Below the pieces are notes generated by a model. The model saw only the letters and a list, made by a program, of their open reading frames with translations. It ran no database searches and was not told where the DNA came from. Both the position numbers and the translations under genes were made by a program. From contig JAZAUS010000005.1 of the NCBI GenBank assembly GCA_036342255.1, forward strand, positions 62,001 to 126,000: DNA of 64,000 nucleotides, read 5' to 3'. The number at the start of each line of letters is the position of its first letter. Position 1 is the stretch's first letter. This DNA comes from RUG11198 sp036342255 (GTDB lineage: Bacteria; Bacillota_I; Bacilli_A; RF39; UBA660). Positions 62,961 through 64,000 of the stretch are shown here, piece by piece.

Positions 62961-63380
62961 TTATCCCTTCTTAAAAACTAACACTTTACTAAACAAATAA
63001 TTACTTACAATAACAATTACCTGAGATATTATCTTTACAATTTTATCATTACCTTTTAGTAAAGTAACCCCCACTAACATAATAAACATATCCATTATTA
63101 AAGTAACTAATCTAGCAAAAACAAATTTACTAGCTTCCTCTATTTTATTTTCATTTTTGCTTTGAAACACATATTTTCTATTAGTTACATAAGCAAATAT
63201 AACACCTACAATCCATGAAACAACATTAGCAACCTGTAACATTATTGGATCATCAGGATCAATTATAGTAAATGTTAATATATAATATACAACCAATACT
63301 AATACTGTAGTTAAAAAACCAAATATTAAATAATTAATAACCTCCATATACTTCTTATATAAATCAATTATTTTCTTCAT
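62961..63380 (-). CDS. GtrA-like flippase family membrane protein
   Basis: About 139 residues and four membrane helices. EVINYLIFGFLTTVLVLVVY, VANVVSWIVGVIFAYVTNRK and YVFQSKNE followed by FVFARLVTLIMDMFIMLVG are typical GtrA motifs. GtrA proteins are thought to flip polyprenyl-phosphate sugars or assist the GtrB transferase. It overlaps the GtrB-like gene upstream, which supports a GtrA/GtrB pair. ATG 63380 is preferred; ATG 63383 and GTG 63389 are possible. Confidence 0.9.
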   Translation of the reverse strand: MKKIIDLYKKYMEVINYLIFGFLTTVLVLVVYYILTFTIIDPDDPIMLQVANVVSWIVGVIFAYVTNRKYVFQSKNENKIEEASKFVFARLVTLIMDMFIMLVGVTLLKGNDKIVKIISQVIVIVSNYLFSKVLVFKKG

Positions 63381-64000
63381 CATTATCACTACATTCCTTA
63401 ACTATATATATAGGTCTATTTTTAGCTTCCAAATATGTTTTAGACAAATATTGACCTATTATACCTATACAAAACAATTGTATACCACTTACCATAAAAA
63501 TAATACATACTAAACTAGGCCAACCACTAACAGGATCACCATATAATATAGTTTTGCAAATAATAATTATTATCATAACAAAACTTATAAAGCAGAATAA
63601 AAAACCAATAAAAGCCGAAATAACCAATGGCTTTGTTGAAAAAGCCGTTATACCATCCATAGCATATATAAATAACTTCCAAAAACTCCACTTAGTCTCC
63701 CCAGCTACTCTTTCAACATTTTCATATTCCAACCACTTAGTTTTAAAACCAACAAAACTAAATAATCCTTTAGAATATCTATTATATTCTTTCAAACTAA
63801 GTATTGCATCAACCATTTGCCTCGTCATTAATCGATAATCTCTAGCTCCATCAACCATCTCTATATTAGAAAGCTTATTAATAATTTTATAAAACTGTCT
63901 AGCAAAAAAACTTCTAATAACCGGTTCTCCTTTTCTAGTAACTCTCCTAGTTCCAACACAATCATAGTCATTTGCTTCAATATAATTATACATCTCTATA
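63364..64000 (-). CDS. GtrB-like polyprenyl-phosphate glycosyltransferase, partial (N-terminus beyond the right edge)
   Basis: The frame stays open to base 64000, so the first 100 or so residues, with the nucleotide-sugar site, are missing. Visible are VTRKGEPVIRSFFARQFYKI, VDGARDYRLMTRQMVDAIL, RYSKGLFSFVGFKTKWLEYE and two C-terminal membrane helices (AFIGFLFCFISFVMIIIII, CIIFMVSGIQLFCIGIIGQY) ending NRPIYIVKE, all typical of GtrB. It makes an undecaprenyl-phosphate sugar for side-chain addition, probably with the GtrA-like product just downstream. Confidence 0.92.
   Translation of the reverse strand, partial: IEMYNYIEANDYDCVGTRRVTRKGEPVIRSFFARQFYKIINKLSNIEMVDGARDYRLMTRQMVDAILSLKEYNRYSKGLFSFVGFKTKWLEYENVERVAGETKWSFWKLFIYAMDGITAFSTKPLVISAFIGFLFCFISFVMIIIIICKTILYGDPVSGWPSLVCIIFMVSGIQLFCIGIIGQYLSKTYLEAKNRPIYIVKECSDNDEENN

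Noticed and set aside
1..64000. Mycoplasma-type genetic code (TGA as Trp)
   Set aside because: TGA ends several genes at tight junctions (47372-47374, 47031-47033, 53959-53961), and Trp positions in conserved motifs use TGG.
1..64000. tRNA, rRNA, CRISPR arrays, riboswitches, replication origin
   Set aside because: No GC-rich cloverleaf-like, rRNA-like or regularly spaced direct repeat segment stood out against the AT-rich background, and no dnaA or DnaA-box cluster was seen. Very divergent RNAs could be missed by eye.
1..64000. Prophage or insertion sequence
   Set aside because: No transposase, integrase, terminase, portal or terminal inverted repeat was recognised; base composition looks even across the window.

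Overview
The window is very AT-rich, gene-dense and mostly coded on the minus strand. It uses the standard genetic code: TGA ends several genes, for example in the ATGA junction at 47372-47375, and Trp is TGG. It encodes peptidoglycan synthesis (MraY), a rhamnose polysaccharide pathway, Gram-positive style strong Shine-Dalgarno sites, anaerobic pyruvate formate-lyase, MscL and prepilins with class III signals, and no outer-membrane genes are visible. This fits an uncultured anaerobic gut-type Firmicute (Bacilli, of the wall-bearing RF39/Mollicutes-relative kind). The taxonomic placement is inference. No rRNA, tRNA, CRISPR array, transposase or phage gene was seen, and no gap between genes exceeds 300 bases.

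Layout. 0-13.5 kb: surface and secretion region. It holds a truncated surface protein, a Big_2 plus Cys-peptidase wall hydrolase, yidD overlapping an M29 aminopeptidase, a 949-residue prepilin with adhesin-type domains, a minor prepilin, a GspE/PilB ATPase on the opposite strand with an Asn-rich N-terminus, an HD protein, a membrane-anchored thioredoxin-fold protein and a 778-residue prepilin. 13.5-21.2 kb: rhomboid, YdjM-like protein, small membrane proteins, mscL-transketolase, and a four-gene operon made of a tandemly duplicated two-gene module of pilin-like membrane proteins, one copy fused to a SleB-like hydrolase domain. 21.2-31.5 kb: pflB-pflA, an orphan HPt protein, a repeat-containing surface protein and a four-gene operon of unrecognised proteins, one with a RelE-like C-terminus. 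31.7-34.5 kb: rpsT, a transglutaminase-like protein, mraY and a small membrane protein.

34.6-64 kb: one large cell-surface polysaccharide locus divided by visible promoters and hairpin terminators into transcription units. They are (a) a TagO/WecA-type initiator, an RmlA-RmlD fusion, RmlB and RmlC, making dTDP-rhamnose; (b) an ABC exporter with two glycosyltransferases and a large membrane protein; (c) a flippase unit with several glycosyltransferases, LicD, DUF2304, an acyltransferase, an SGNH hydrolase and GalE; (d) two further glycosyltransferases and a polysaccharide deacetylase. A lysozyme with four ricin-type trefoils (GH25) lies between (b) and (c). The right edge cuts a GtrB-like glycosyltransferase followed by GtrA.

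The points I find most interesting are the duplicated pilin-like/SleB module at 18.5-21.2 kb, the giant modular prepilins with a companion thioredoxin-fold protein, the unknown operon at 26.8-31.5 kb, and the unusual fusions (RmlA-RmlD; four trefoils plus GH25). Promoters are unusually readable: many carry TGn-TATAAT extended -10 boxes.
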